Positions 34,376-42,655 of a stretch of DNA of 64,000 nucleotides are shown here, one piece after another. The stretch is from Streptomyces sp. RKND-216 (GTDB lineage Bacteria > Actinomycetota > Actinomycetes > Streptomycetales > Streptomycetaceae), in the NCBI RefSeq assembly GCF_004795255.1, contig NZ_SSBQ01000002.1:291001-355000 (forward strand), read 5' to 3'. The position numbers and the translations under genes are program-made. Every line of letters starts with the position of its first letter. Position 1 is the stretch's first letter. Under the pieces are notes generated by a model. The model did no database searches. It worked only from the letters and a program-made list of their open reading frames with translations, and was not told where the DNA came from.

Positions 34376-35479
34376 TCAGGGCCTGGCCGCGAGGCGGGTG
34401 GCCAGCTCGCGGGCCCGGCCCCCGCGCGGCAGCCGCGACGTCAGGGGCGGGGTGTTCATGCCGCTGCTGGTGCGCAGGCCCAGGAGGAACTCCTGCAGCG
34501 CCTCCGTGCTGGTGCGCCGCGGGGTCCAGCCGAAGTCCTCGTGGGCCCGGCCCCAGTCCATCAGCGGCAGTTGCAGGGCGGCGTCGAAGAGCTGTGGGGA
34601 GGCGGGGAGCAGGCGGGTGAGCCAGGCCGCGCGGATCGCCGTCCGCACGGCGCCGGCGGGGATCCGCACGATGCGCCCGTTCAGCGTCCGGGCCAATACC
34701 TTCGCGTCGATGACCGGCTCGGAGGCGAGGTTGTACGGTCCGCGCACGGTGCTGGTGACGGCGTCCAGGAACGCTTCGGCGGCGTCGTCGGTGTGCAGGA
34801 ACTGCATGCTGAGCCCGCTGACGTCCGGTATCACCGGCACGTTCCCGCTGCGCACCAGGAGGTTCGGCAGCAGCGGTCCGGCGAACAGGCGGCGCTGCTC
34901 GGAGGCGGACTCCTGCTTGAAGAGGAACGCGGGCCGCATCCGCACCACGCGGATCCACGGGAACTTCTGCTCGTAGGCGTCCAGGTAGCGCTCCAGGTAG
35001 GCCTTCTCGCGGGTGTACGCGGCCTCGGGCCAGCCGTGCGTGGGCCACGACTCGTCCACCCGGCGCAGCGGATCGTGCGCGGGCCGCGGCGAGTACGCGC
35101 CCACGGACGAGGCGTACACCAGCCCGGACACACCGACCTCGGCGGCTGCGCGGAAGACGCGCATCGCGCCCAGGACGTTGGTGCGCCACGTCAGGGCGGG
35201 TCGGTGGGTCGGCTGGAAGAGCCAGGCGAGGTGGACCACGACGTCCGCGGAGCGGAACACCTCGGCCAGTTCCGGCTCGGCGTCCTCGCGGGTGATGTCG
35301 CAGCTCAGCCACCGTGTCCTGGGCGGGCTCCAGTTCGGGAGCCGGCGGGCGACGCCGATCACCTGCGCCACCCGCTCGTCCTCCGCTGCGGCGCGAACGA
35401 TGCTGGTGCCCAGGTTGCCCGTCGCGCCGACGATGACGACCGTATGCCCCTCGCTGGGACGGGCTGGGACCGCGTTCAT
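34376..35479 (-). CDS. NAD-dependent epimerase/dehydratase (extended SDR)
   Basis: 367 residues from ATG 35479 with GAGGGAGAGCG upstream. Cofactor loop VVIVGATGNLGTSIVRAA. Catalytic dyad intact as AYTREKAYLERYL (Tyr and Lys four apart), with VYASSVGAYSP supplying the Ser. Resembles UDP-glucose 4-epimerase-like actinobacterial proteins. Same strand as, and 39 bases upstream of, the HemK2-like/CDGSH pair. That pair also has its own promoter. Confidence 0.88.
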   Translation of the reverse strand: MNAVPARPSEGHTVVIVGATGNLGTSIVRAAAEDERVAQVIGVARRLPNWSPPRTRWLSCDITREDAEPELAEVFRSADVVVHLAWLFQPTHRPALTWRTNVLGAMRVFRAAAEVGVSGLVYASSVGAYSPRPAHDPLRRVDESWPTHGWPEAAYTREKAYLERYLDAYEQKFPWIRVVRMRPAFLFKQESASEQRRLFAGPLLPNLLVRSGNVPVIPDVSGLSMQFLHTDDAAEAFLDAVTSTVRGPYNLASEPVIDAKVLARTLNGRIVRIPAGAVRTAIRAAWLTRLLPASPQLFDAALQLPLMDWGRAHEDFGWTPRRTSTEALQEFLLGLRTSSGMNTPPLTSRLPRGGRARELATRLAARP

Positions 35480-35531
35480 GAGGCGCTCTCCCTCGCTTTC
35501 CGTCTCGGTTCCACCCCCGGCCGGACACCGG

Positions 35532-36365
35532 TCAGCCCGCGGACGCGGGGGTGCGCTCCCTCCGGCGTTCGGCGTCGACCTTCTGGTGTATGCGTTCGCA
35601 GGTGCGGTGGATGAGCCGGGAGACGTGCATCTGGGAGATGCCCAGTTCCTCGGCGATGCGGCTCTGCGTCATGTCGCAGAAGAACCGCAGGTAGAGGATG
35701 CGGCGTTCGCGTTCCGGCAGCAGGGAGAGCTGCGGTTTCACCGCCTCGCGGTACACCACCAGGTCGAAACCCGCCTCGAAGACGCCGAGGGTGTCCTGGA
35801 GCGAGTAGCCGTCCTCCGCGGCCGACAGCTCCGCGTCCAGGGACAGGGCGCTGTAGGAGTCCAGCGCCTCCATGCCGAGGAGCACGTCCTCCTCGCTCAG
35901 CCGGCTGTGCTCGGCGATCTCGGCGACCGTCGGAGAGCGACCACCGAGAGTGAGGTTCAGCTCGCGGCGGCTGGCCCGCACCTGGGTGCGCAGCTGCTGG
36001 ACCCGCCGTGGCACGTGCAGGTCCCAGGTGTGGTCGCGGAAGTGACGCTTGATCTCGCCCACGATGGTGGGCACGGCGTAGCTCTCGAAGGCGGTGCCGC
36101 GGGCCGGGTCGTAGCCGGCGACGGCCTTGACGAGTCCCAGGGCGGCGATCTGCTGGAGGTCCTCCAGCGCCTCGCCCCGGTTGCGGTAGCGCCCGGCGAG
36201 GCGGTGGGCCATGGGGATCCAGACCTGGACGACGTCCTGCCGGAGCTCCTCCTTCTCCGGTCCGTCCGGCAGCGCGGCGATACGGACGAACGCGTCCCGG
36301 GTGTCCGGGGCGTCGTCGTGCGGGTGGCGGGCACGCTTGGTGCGGAAGGGGGTGGTGGTGCTCAT
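35532..36365 (-). CDS. SigB/SigF-subfamily RNA polymerase sigma factor
   Basis: 277 residues. Region 2 (RYRNRGEALEDLQQIAALGL; FESYAVPTIVGEIKRHFRD) and the sigma-B-type RVQQLRTQVRASR are present. Region 4 (LPERERRILYLRFF; MTQSRIAEELGISQMHVSRL) is complete. Group 3 sigma factors of this kind direct stress and differentiation genes from GTTT/GGGTA promoters and are normally held by an anti-sigma factor, but no RsbW/RsbV-like gene is adjacent. At least five GTTT-N15/16-GGGTAC-like sites lie within this window, so it may serve its own neighbourhood. Confidence 0.93.
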   Translation of the reverse strand: MSTTTPFRTKRARHPHDDAPDTRDAFVRIAALPDGPEKEELRQDVVQVWIPMAHRLAGRYRNRGEALEDLQQIAALGLVKAVAGYDPARGTAFESYAVPTIVGEIKRHFRDHTWDLHVPRRVQQLRTQVRASRRELNLTLGGRSPTVAEIAEHSRLSEEDVLLGMEALDSYSALSLDAELSAAEDGYSLQDTLGVFEAGFDLVVYREAVKPQLSLLPERERRILYLRFFCDMTQSRIAEELGISQMHVSRLIHRTCERIHQKVDAERRRERTPASAG

Positions 36366-36611
36366 GGCGGCGCTCTCCCGGTTCGCTGCTGCGTGTTCGA
36401 GCGGTCACCGCGGGAGCCGGACCAGATGCGTCCGGGGTGTTCACGGCCCTCGGCCGTGCCCTCCCGCGGATGTGCCTTCAGGTCCGAAGCACGCGTTTCA
36501 CGCTACCCGCACACCACGACCTTCGCGATCCGGACGTCGCGGGCGGAGCCGGCACGGTTCCGAGCGCCTCCCGGGGGCCCGCCTGGCCCAACACCTGCAC
36601 ACCTGGCCCCT

Positions 36612-36944
36612 TCACCTGCCGAGCGCCTGCTTGAGCTCCTGCTTGTTCATGCTGGAACGGCCCTCCACGTTGCGGCGCCTGGCCTCCTCGTAGAGCTGCT
36701 CCTTGGTGAAGTCCCCGGGCCCCTGACGCCTGCCGGAACGCCTACCGCCACGCTCCGGAGCGGACAGCCGGTCCTGCGTGGAGACGCGGCTCTTCTGCTC
36801 GGCCTCACCACTGCGGGCCCGCTCCTTGTTGACGGTGCGCGCCGCGATCTCCTTGGCGCGCTTCTCGCTGGTGCCGCGCTTCTCGGCCCCCTCCTTGATG
36901 TGCTCGTACTGGCGCTCCCGCCTGCGGCTGGATCCACTGGGCAT
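36612..36944 (-). CDS. Small basic 'plasmid-stabilization' type protein with Rho-N/SAP-like end
   Basis: 110 residues from ATG 36944, with AGAAGGGGG upstream. Highly charged: RRRERQYEHIKEGAEKRGT, then KRAKEIAARTVNKERARSG, then a C-terminal FTKEQLYEEARRRNVEGRS that resembles a SAP/Rho-N nucleic-acid-binding hairpin. Often annotated 'plasmid stabilization protein' in Streptomyces without experimental basis. A GTTT-N15-AGGTAC promoter lies 35 bases upstream. Likely a DNA- or RNA-binding stress protein. Confidence 0.8.
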   Translation of the reverse strand: MPSGSSRRRERQYEHIKEGAEKRGTSEKRAKEIAARTVNKERARSGEAEQKSRVSTQDRLSAPERGGRRSGRRQGPGDFTKEQLYEEARRRNVEGRSSMNKQELKQALGR

Positions 36945-36979
36945 GATGACCCCCTTCTGGTGTGACGTTCCGTGCCCGG

Positions 36980-37004
36980 GTACCTCCGCCGGGAAGGGTG
37001 AAAC
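36980..37004 (-). promoter_or_regulatory. Sigma-B-like promoter GTTT-N15-AGGTAC
   Basis: Minus strand GTTT (37004-37001), spacer 15, AGGTAC (36985-36980); start codon 35 bases downstream with a ribosome site. The overlapping plus-strand sequence GTGT-N14-GGGTAC (36960-36983) could also fire toward the S4 gene. Confidence 0.5.
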
Positions 37005-37058
37005 CGCGCCCGGCGGCAGGCTGGGCCGATCGGGTGCCGTACGGGCGGCGGGGCTGAC

Positions 37059-37064
37059 TAGAGT
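37059..37064 (+). promoter_or_regulatory. -10 hexamer TAGAGT for leaderless S4 gene
   Basis: TAGAGT ends six bases before ATG 37071 and there is no Shine-Dalgarno, so transcription would begin at the start codon. The -35 is not clear. Confidence 0.4.
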
Positions 37065-37070
37065 CGGGCC

Positions 37071-37457
37071 ATGGCTGCTGACGAGGCGACAGTGCGGGTG
37101 GACAGCTGGATCTGGTCCGTACGGCTCACCAAGACGCGTTCGCTGGCCGCGTCCGCGTGCAAGGCCGGACACGTGCGCGTCAACGGCGACCGGGCCAAGC
37201 CGGCACAGGTCGTGCGGCCCGGCGACGAGGTGCGCCTCCGCCACGCCGGGCGCGAGCGCATCGTCGTGGTCAAACAGCTCGTCCGCAAACGGGTCGGCGC
37301 TCCGGTGGCCGCCGAGTGCTACGTCGACAAGAGTCCGCCCCCGCCGCCCCGCGCCGACGCGCTCGCCGCGGGTGTCCGCGACCGGGGCGCGGGGCGCCCC
37401 ACCAAGCGGGACCGCCGCGAACTCGAACGTCTCCGCGGCCTCCGCGACGCGCCCTGA
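37071..37457 (+). CDS. S4-domain RNA-binding protein (Hsp15-like)
   Basis: 128 residues. S4 domain at the N-terminus: VRVDSWIWSVRLTKTRSLAA, ACKAGHVRVNGDRAKPAQVV, RPGDEVRLRHAGRERIVVV. The basic tail (GRPTKRDRRELERLRG) fits the Hsp15 family, which binds stalled 50S subunits carrying peptidyl-tRNA in E. coli. Probably ribosome rescue or heat-shock related. Divergent from the small basic protein at 36944. Confidence 0.88.
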   Translation: MAADEATVRVDSWIWSVRLTKTRSLAASACKAGHVRVNGDRAKPAQVVRPGDEVRLRHAGRERIVVVKQLVRKRVGAPVAAECYVDKSPPPPPRADALAAGVRDRGAGRPTKRDRRELERLRGLRDAP

Positions 37458-37689
37458 CCGACCGCCCAACCGCCCGGCGCCGGGTCGGCGGCTGCCCCCG
37501 CCGCCGAAGGCGGGCCGGCACCCCCGCACACCGTCCCGCCGCGACAGCACCAGGCCGCCCCGGCCGGGTCCGACCACCCTCGCCGGATGCCCCGGCCCCG
37601 ACGACGGGCGCCTGGGGAGGAGGCGAGTCCGGACGCCGAGCCGCTGGTCGCCACGCCTCGACGCGGGCTGCGGGATCGGCCGCCGCGGG

Positions 37690-37839
37690 TCAGGTGGGGG
37701 CGTAGGCGGCGATGAGCAGGTCGGCGGCCAGTTCTGCCAAGAACACCCGGTGCGCCTCCACGGCGGCGCCCGCACGCGCCGCTACGTCGAGGCCGAGGCG
37801 CGCAGCGTCAAGGAACGCGCCGAGGAGACCCCGCCGCAC
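37690..37839 (-). CDS. Possible 49-residue protein after alkB
   Basis: Starts at GTG 37839, one base after the alkB stop. Reads RRGLLGAFLDAARLGLDVAA then AHRVFLAELAADLLIAAYAPT, an amphipathic helical sequence with natural-looking composition. It could be a coupled small protein or the tail of a truncated gene. No family recognised. The 230 bases between it and the S4 gene hold nothing I can identify. Confidence 0.3.
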   Translation of the reverse strand: MRRGLLGAFLDAARLGLDVAARAGAAVEAHRVFLAELAADLLIAAYAPT

Positions 37840-37840
37840 G

Positions 37841-38500
37841 TCAGCCGGGGAGACCGGTCACCCGGAGGGTCAGGTTGAGCCGACCGCGCTTCAGGCCCGT
37901 CGCCGGGTCCGCCGTGCCGGGCCGCACGCGGGGCACACCGTGGTACGCGAACCGCGCGGGCCCCCCGAAAACGAAGAGGTCACCCGACCCGAGTTCCACG
38001 TCGGTGTAGGGCCGCGTGCGCGTCTCCGTATTGCCGAACCGGAAGACGCAGGCGTCGCCGATGCTCAGGGAGACGACCGGGGCGTCGGAGCGTTCGTCCT
38101 TGTCCTGGTGCATGCCCATGGTGGCGCGCGCGTCGTAGAAGTTGACCAGGGCGGTGTCGGGCGCGTACGCGGCGGCCTCCTCCGGGTCGCCGTAGGCGTC
38201 GGCGAGGGCGCGGCGCCCCAGGTCGCCCAACCAGTCCGGGAAGGCCGCGACACGGCGCCCGTTCACGTCGTCGGCGGTGCGGCTGTACCGGTACGGCTGC
38301 CAGTGCCAGCCCAGGCAGACGGTCTGCACGGACATCGTGCCGCCGCGCGGCAGCCGGGTGTGGCGGAACGGCACCGGGCCGCGCGCCCAGCCCCGGCAGG
38401 CGGCGACCAGCTCCCGCTGCGCCGGCACGTCCAGCCAGCCGGGTACGTGCACCGCACCCGGCGCCACGACGGCCCGCGACCGCGGGAACAGGCTGTCCAT
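37841..38500 (-). CDS. alkB: AlkB-like 2-oxoglutarate/Fe(II) dioxygenase
   Basis: 219 residues. Removes alkyl lesions from DNA bases by oxidative demethylation. The iron triad is visible in MGMHQDKDE (HxD) and a downstream His in FAYHGVPRV. The 2-oxoglutarate Arg motif is GRLNLTLRVTG, with the AlkB RxNxTxR pattern (RLNLTLR). ALVNFYDARATMGMHQDKDE matches the canonical N-x-Y-x8-H-x-D block. Stands alone, without ada or alkA nearby. Confidence 0.93.
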   Translation of the reverse strand: MDSLFPRSRAVVAPGAVHVPGWLDVPAQRELVAACRGWARGPVPFRHTRLPRGGTMSVQTVCLGWHWQPYRYSRTADDVNGRRVAAFPDWLGDLGRRALADAYGDPEEAAAYAPDTALVNFYDARATMGMHQDKDERSDAPVVSLSIGDACVFRFGNTETRTRPYTDVELGSGDLFVFGGPARFAYHGVPRVRPGTADPATGLKRGRLNLTLRVTGLPG

Positions 38501-38542
38501 CCGGCCATGGTGCCCCGCCGGGCCCGGCGGGGCACGCAGCGG

Positions 38543-40699
38543 TCAGGCGCGGACGACGAAGGGCCGGGTGGTGCCGCTGAAGGCGCGCGGCGAGCCGATC
38601 AGCGGTTTGGCGTCGCCGTGGTAGCGGATGCGGTACGTGCCGGGCTCGGTCCCCGGCGGGACGTCCCAGGTGACGGTGACAGTCGACGCGGAGACGCCCT
38701 GCCGCCGCCAGCGCAGCGTGGTCGACCAGTCGCCGTCGTCCGCGACGGCGGTCCATGCGTCGCCCGAGCGCCGTTCGACGCGCAGGTAGGTGCTGCCACG
38801 GTGCAGGTCGTTGCCCGGGTGGGCGCCCGCGAAGACCGCCTCGGCCCGCTCCCCCGGGCGCACGCCGTCGGCCGGCTCGGTGAGCACGTCGCCGAAGGCG
38901 TGGCCGAGCGGCGGGGTGTCGAGGACTACACCGGGTTGGAGGGAGAGCGCCGTGTCGGAGATGTCGGGGGCCACCGGCCCGAGCGGGAGGTCGCGGCCGT
39001 CGCGCATCGCCGTGGCCAGTGCGGCGGCGACCTGCTGGAGGGCGGGGAGCTGCCAGCGGCCGAAGAGGGTGCTGCCGCCTTCGTACTGCTGGGCGTCGTA
39101 TTCCTCGGGGGTGGTGACGTAGTGGAGGTAGGAGTTGGCGTACCCGGCGACCAGGACGTCGTCGAGCCGGGCGCCGGTGATGCCGGCGACGGTCCGGCGC
39201 AGGCGGAGACCCGCACCGATGGTGACCTCGCCGGGGATACCGATCAGGTACAGCGCGCCGACGCGCACCAGCTGCACCGGGACGCGTTCCTGCACCCATG
39301 GCAGCAGCCCGTTCATCGCGCCGACGGGCACCACGACGTCCTTCGGCGCCTGCGCCTGCCGCAGTTCGGGCGAGACCTCGTAGAGCACGGTGTTGGAGAC
39401 GAGGTCCCAGAACGGGTTCTCGCCCTCCTCGAAGCCGGGGAAGGCGGGGCCGTCCTCGGTGCTCCCGGCCATCATGGCGGCGCCGATCGCGGGTTTCGAC
39501 GTCCGGTGGGTGCGGCCGTCGCCGGTGAACTCGGGGCGCACCTCGACGTCGGAGAGGTCCACGTAGACCAGCCGGGAGTCCACACCGCCGGTGAGCCGGG
39601 TGCCCGCGCGCCCGGCCTGCCCGGCGGCGGCCTCGTACTGGCGCAGCCCGTTCTCGCGGGTACGGGCGAAGTCCTCGGGCGTCGTCGGGGGCGTGAGGTC
39701 GAGGTTCGGCGACATGTCGCCGGCATTGGACTGGGCGAAAGCGGTGACCAGGCCGGGGCCGTCGTCGGCGAGGTAGTCGCCGCCGCCGGCCTCCCGCTCC
39801 CAGCGGTAGGCGGCGTAGCCCTTGTTGTCGGCGCTGATCAGGCGGTTGTCGCCGGACATGCTCGTGCAGTGGGTGGGGAACCAGTTGAGCGCGCCGGTGA
39901 GGCGCCCGTCGCGCTCGACCCGCAGCAGGGTGCTCCGGGTGTCGACGGCGTCGGGGAAGTATCCGGTGATGTCGGCGCCGTTGCGATCGAAAGCCTCCCG
40001 CGAGCGGTTGACGTTCGCGCCGCGCAACTCGTCGTGGGTGAGGACGAGTGCGGACGGCTGGAGGTCCTGGTGGGCCCGCCTCACGGCCTCGACGATGCCA
40101 TCGGTGACCGCGGCGAAGGTCTTCTCGTGGAAGCCGAGGGTGGTGAGGTTGTAGAGCGTGTGGTGCGAGTGGCCCCCGGGGCCGGCGTGCGTGTGGGTGG
40201 CGGTGAGGAGCACGTTGCGGTGCGTGTAGAGGTCGCCGTAGTCGGCGGCGAGTCGGCGCAGCACGGCCTGGTGCACGCTCTCGAAGATCATCGGCGCGTC
40301 CACGACCACCAGCGCGGTCCGCTCACCGCCGTCTGCGCCGTCGGCGTCGGCGACCACGAAGGCGCGGGCGCGCAGCCGGGTGTGCAGACCCTCGGCCTGC
40401 TGGTCGATGCGGCCGTAGCCCATCATGCCGACCTCGGCGATCTCACCGGTGGCGTCGGCGACGCCGCGGCCCACGAGAAAGCCCCCGCCGGAGGGCGGGG
40501 GCGCGGCGGGGGTTCCGGTGGCCCGGGCTCGTGCGGGAGCGGCCGTGCCGGTTGAGGCGAGCCCGGCGAGCGCGGTGGAGGCGAGGAGCAAGGCTCTGCG
40601 GCTGCTGCCCGGACTCGCGGTCTCCGGACCGGGTTCGTTCTGCGGCGCGGCCGCTCCGGAGGGCTGCGGTGCGTACCGGTGGGGGGCTGCGTCGGTCAC
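38543..40699 (-). CDS. Secreted neutral/alkaline ceramidase (Tat exported)
   Basis: 718 residues from GTG 40699 (GAGGAGCATCC upstream). A twin-arginine signal SSRRALLLASTALAGLAS and Ala-rich cleavage region predict Tat export. Mature N-terminus has FLVGRGVADATGEIAEVGMMGY (zinc-amidase fold). The catalytic and metal region LLTATHTHAGPGGHSHHTLY and SNAGDMSPNLD are diagnostic of neutral ceramidase, with NxGDxSPN holding the nucleophilic Ser. The C-terminal Ig-like domain has TVTVTWDVPPGTEPGTYRIRY. Would release sphingosine or a related base from ceramides in the environment. Next to an SRPBCC lipid-binding-fold gene. Confidence 0.93.
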   Translation of the reverse strand: MTDAAPHRYAPQPSGAAAPQNEPGPETASPGSSRRALLLASTALAGLASTGTAAPARARATGTPAAPPPSGGGFLVGRGVADATGEIAEVGMMGYGRIDQQAEGLHTRLRARAFVVADADGADGGERTALVVVDAPMIFESVHQAVLRRLAADYGDLYTHRNVLLTATHTHAGPGGHSHHTLYNLTTLGFHEKTFAAVTDGIVEAVRRAHQDLQPSALVLTHDELRGANVNRSREAFDRNGADITGYFPDAVDTRSTLLRVERDGRLTGALNWFPTHCTSMSGDNRLISADNKGYAAYRWEREAGGGDYLADDGPGLVTAFAQSNAGDMSPNLDLTPPTTPEDFARTRENGLRQYEAAAGQAGRAGTRLTGGVDSRLVYVDLSDVEVRPEFTGDGRTHRTSKPAIGAAMMAGSTEDGPAFPGFEEGENPFWDLVSNTVLYEVSPELRQAQAPKDVVVPVGAMNGLLPWVQERVPVQLVRVGALYLIGIPGEVTIGAGLRLRRTVAGITGARLDDVLVAGYANSYLHYVTTPEEYDAQQYEGGSTLFGRWQLPALQQVAAALATAMRDGRDLPLGPVAPDISDTALSLQPGVVLDTPPLGHAFGDVLTEPADGVRPGERAEAVFAGAHPGNDLHRGSTYLRVERRSGDAWTAVADDGDWSTTLRWRRQGVSASTVTVTWDVPPGTEPGTYRIRYHGDAKPLIGSPRAFSGTTRPFVVRA

Positions 40700-40800
40700 G
40701 GATGCTCCTCGGATCGCCCGGTCCACTTGCCGGTAAGGGCGAGGAGAGCATGCCAGCCGTCGACGCCGGTGACAACAAGTCCCGCGCGCCCGCGCACGGT

Positions 40801-41289
40801 TCACCAGGTCAGCGGCTCGTGGTCGCGCTCGGCGACGGCGGGCTCCAGCATGCCGCGCAGCCGTTCCATGTCCTCGGGGAGATCCCGTCGCCAGCCCAGC
40901 GCGACGATGGGCACCAACAGCAGCATGCCGCCGTACAGGTGCACGTCGACCTTCATCTCCAGGGTGCTGCCGTCCTCGGAGTCCTCCTCGCCGGGCCGCA
41001 CCCGGAAGGTGTAGCCGACGGACTGGATGCCCAGCGGCGTCCACATCCGCTGGCCGCGGAAGCCGATGAGGGACGGCGCCCGGTAGGCGCTGCATTCGAG
41101 CTGGTGGAAGCGGTGCCTGCCCGGAAACCGGTACCGGTACCGCGCGCCCTTGCGCGCGGGCGAGACCTCGTCGTCGTCCACCTCGGCGACGCCCGAGTTC
41201 CAACGGGCCATGTTGCGTGCGTCGGCGAGAAAGGCGAAGACCTCAGGTGGATTTGTCGACAAGCTCTGCGTCACCGAGAACGTCGGCAT
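40801..41289 (-). CDS. SRPBCC (START-like) protein
   Basis: 162 residues from ATG 41289 with GGAGGTGAG immediately upstream. Opens FSVTQSLSTNPPEVFAFLAD and ARNMARWNSGVAEV, the Polyketide_cyc2/COQ10-like ligand-binding fold. C-terminal helix LPEDMERLRGMLEPAVAE. Binds a hydrophobic ligand; identity unknown. Lies 101 bases upstream of the ceramidase on the same strand. Confidence 0.85.
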   Translation of the reverse strand: MPTFSVTQSLSTNPPEVFAFLADARNMARWNSGVAEVDDDEVSPARKGARYRYRFPGRHRFHQLECSAYRAPSLIGFRGQRMWTPLGIQSVGYTFRVRPGEEDSEDGSTLEMKVDVHLYGGMLLLVPIVALGWRRDLPEDMERLRGMLEPAVAERDHEPLTW

Positions 41290-41494
41290 CGTCTCACCTC
41301 CGGCTGCGCTGGTCAGGGTCACCGGCTGCGGGCTGACGGCCTACTCGCTCCAGCATGTTCGCCCGAACGCCGTAGCTCACGCCGACCAGAGCCGTTCGAG
41401 TGAGGTACGGGCCCTGCGCTGCGGTTTCTCCCTGTAGTACGCATACCCCGTCAGGCGCCATCGGCACCTGTTCGAGCCACACTTCGTACCGCGG

Positions 41495-42577
41495 TCACCC
41501 GCCGGAGGGCGGCCCGGAGGGCGTCAGCACCTCCGCGAGGTCGTAGTTCACGGGTTCCTCGAGTTGCGCGTACGTGCACGAAGCGGGATCGCGGTCCTCG
41601 CGCCACCGGCGGAACCGCGCGGTGTGCCGGAAGCGGTCGCCCTGCATGTGGTCGTAGGCGACCTCCAGGACACGTTCCGGCCGCAACGGCACCCAGGAGA
41701 GGTCCTTCGTGCCGGTCCAGCGGCTCGGCCCGCCCGGCATCCGGCTGCTCGCGTGCGCCTCCTCGCGTTCCCACTCGGCCCACGGGTGCCCGGCGGCCGA
41801 CTCCATGCGCAGCGGCTCGAGTTCGGCGACCAGCTCCTGACGCCGGCGCATCGGGAAGGACGCGCTGACGCCGACGTGCTGGAGCGTGCCGGAGGAGTCG
41901 TACAGGCCCAGCAGCAGCGAGCCGACGACCGGCCCGCTCTTGTGGTAGCGGAATCCGGCCAGCACGCAGTCGGCCGTCCGCTCGTGCTTCACCTTCACCA
42001 TCAGGCGTTCGTCCGGCCGGTAGGGCAGGGTGGGCCGCTTGGCGACGACCCCGTCCAGGCCCGCCCCCTCGAACTGTTCGAACCACCGCCGGGCCACGTC
42101 CACGTCCCGGGTCGCCGGGGCGATGTGCACCGGGTCCGCGGCGTCGCGCAGCGCGTGCACCAGCCGTTCCCGCCGCGTGGCCAGCTCGGTCTCCAGCAGG
42201 GCGTCGTCGCCGAGCGCGAGCAGGTCGAAGGCGACGAACGAGGCCGGGGTGCGCTCGGCCAGCATGCGCACCCGGGAGTCGGCCGGGTGGATGCGTTCCA
42301 GCAGCGCGTCGAAGTCGAGGCGCCCTCCGCGGGCGATGACGATCTCGCCGTCCAGCACACAGCGGCGGGGAAGGTGGGTGCGCAGCGCGTCGAGGAGTTC
42401 GGGGAAGTAGCGGGTCAGCGGCTTGGCGGTGCGGCTGCCGATCTCCACCTCGTCGCCGTCGCGGTAGACGATCGCACGGAATCCGTCCCATTTGGCCTCG
42501 TAGTGCATCCCTTCGGGGATACGGGCGGCCGTCTTGGCGAGCATCGGTTTGACGGGCGGCATCACCGGAAGGTCCAT
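41495..42577 (-). CDS. ATP-dependent DNA ligase (LigD ligase-domain type)
   Basis: 360 residues from ATG 42577 (an ATG at 42562 is possible). Starts MPPVKPMLAKTAARIPEG; motif I is YEAKWDGFRAIVYRDG with adenylated Lys29; CVLDGEIVIARGG (III), SFVAFDLLALG (IIIa), LDGVVAKRPTLPYRP (IV), MVKVKHERTADCVLAGF (V). The C-terminal OB fold includes SLLLGLYDSSGTLQHVGVSAS. Divergent from the LigD-type polymerase (78 bases between starts), so the LigD functions are on two separate proteins here. Confidence 0.93.
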   Translation of the reverse strand: MDLPVMPPVKPMLAKTAARIPEGMHYEAKWDGFRAIVYRDGDEVEIGSRTAKPLTRYFPELLDALRTHLPRRCVLDGEIVIARGGRLDFDALLERIHPADSRVRMLAERTPASFVAFDLLALGDDALLETELATRRERLVHALRDAADPVHIAPATRDVDVARRWFEQFEGAGLDGVVAKRPTLPYRPDERLMVKVKHERTADCVLAGFRYHKSGPVVGSLLLGLYDSSGTLQHVGVSASFPMRRRQELVAELEPLRMESAAGHPWAEWEREEAHASSRMPGGPSRWTGTKDLSWVPLRPERVLEVAYDHMQGDRFRHTARFRRWREDRDPASCTYAQLEEPVNYDLAEVLTPSGPPSGG

Positions 42578-42643
42578 GCTGTCCGATTGTGTCGCGCCGG
42601 GCCCGGATGTGCGCGTCGGCAGGCGCCGACGCGCCGGGGGTTC

Positions 42644-42649
42644 TAGCGT
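42644..42649 (+). promoter_or_regulatory. -10 hexamer TAGCGT for leaderless LigD-polymerase gene
   Basis: TAGCGT ends six bases before ATG 42656; no Shine-Dalgarno is present, consistent with leaderless transcription. The -35 is poorly defined. Confidence 0.35.
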
Positions 42650-42655
42650 GCTGTC

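Noticed and set aside
31602..35528. Very long open frame (about 1,300 codons) on the minus strand across five genes
   Set aside because: It runs antisense to the YbdK and HDO genes and out of frame with the CDGSH, methyltransferase and epimerase genes, giving Arg/Pro/His-rich sequence with no domains. An artefact of high-G+C third positions.
36366..36611. Autoregulatory sigma-B promoter (minus-strand GGGTAG at 36508-36503) upstream of the sigma gene
   Set aside because: The -10 ends in G instead of C/T and no GNNT lies at 14-16 bases, so I do not call it.
41290..41494. Sigma-B-like site near ATACCC (41444-41449, minus GGGTAT) and GTTT at 41422
   Set aside because: No GTTT/GNNT at 14-16 bases in the right orientation, and the nearest start is more than 150 bases away.
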